Assembly (NCBI GenBank): GCA_031384695.1
Contig: JANNAV010000030.1
Span: 1 to 13,852 of the forward strand
Source of the DNA: JANNAV01 sp031384695
Lineage (GTDB): Bacteria > Pseudomonadota > Alphaproteobacteria > Rhodobacterales > Rhodobacteraceae
Reading direction: 5' to 3'
DNA: 13,852 bases
Part shown: piece by piece, positions 13,741-13,852 of the stretch
Layout: each line of letters opens with the position of its first letter
Numbering within the stretch: position 1 is the first letter of the stretch
Position numbers and translations under genes: made by a program
The notes under the pieces: generated by a model
The model's database searches: none
What the model saw: only the letters and a program-made list of their open reading frames with translations
What the model was told of the DNA's origin: nothing

Positions 13741-13852
13741 AAAGCGTGAACCCCAAATAACGAACAAACCAAAAAAACAAAAAAAAAATTTGAAAGATTT
13801 ACGTAAAAAAGAATAAAAATTAAAAGAAAAAACAATATAAAAAAAAAAAAAA
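13741..13852. other. A-rich right end of the window
   Basis: From 13771 to the end I count 62 A, 12 T and 8 G or C in 82 bases, a sharp break from the GC-rich sequence before it. No gene is visible. The strong A-over-T bias and the final run of A suggest an unreliable contig end rather than normal intergenic DNA, but this cannot be proved from the sequence. Confidence 0.6.

Noticed and set aside
1..13852. CRISPR arrays, tRNAs, insertion sequences or phage genes
   Set aside because: No regularly spaced repeats, cloverleaf-like sequence, transposase or phage protein was seen on either strand.

Overview
The window is 13.85 kb of GC-rich bacterial DNA, most like an alphaproteobacterium of the Rhodobacterales/Rhodobacteraceae. 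I infer this from the GC-rich codon use, tightly packed genes, the uvrC-pgsA-moaD-moaE block and the style of the LysR, SDR and S49 proteins; no rRNA or marker gene proves it. Both edges look like contig ends: the first base lies inside a gene, and the last ~80 bases are almost pure A.

Left third (1-5135): the end of a natural-product locus. One very large protein (1,495 residues visible, probably missing only about ten at the N-terminus) carries a complete formyltransferase unit, a remnant of a condensation domain, an adenylation domain interrupted between motifs A4 and A5 by a ~360-residue luciferase-like flavin monooxygenase of the MupA/Atu3671 type, and one carrier domain. The specificity pocket reads as a glycine-type code. 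An EntD-type phosphopantetheinyl transferase overlaps its stop codon by 4 bp and probably activates the carrier domain. My inference is that the module loads glycine, oxidises it on the enzyme (N-hydroxylation or oxime formation) and formylates the amine. There is no thioesterase or complete condensation domain, so partner genes should lie off the left edge.

Middle (5132-6912, minus strand): a cytosolic-looking, papain-like cysteine peptidase with an N-terminal peptidoglycan-binding domain, convergent with and overlapping the phosphopantetheinyl transferase gene, then a LysR-type regulator. The regulator is divergent from a tight three-gene plus-strand operon (6987-8743): a short S49 (SppA-like) peptidase, a 61-residue one-helix protein with a four-cysteine tail, and a pteridine-reductase-like SDR.

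Right third (9030-13642, plus strand): a housekeeping block of uvrC (nucleotide excision repair), an MltB-type lytic transglycosylase with a Tat-like lipoprotein signal, pgsA (phosphatidylglycerophosphate synthase), and moaD and moaE (the two subunits of molybdopterin synthase). A 286-bp gap before uvrC holds a perfect DnaA-box sequence inside a small dyad. A likely intrinsic terminator follows moaE. I see no tRNA, rRNA, insertion sequence, CRISPR array or phage gene.
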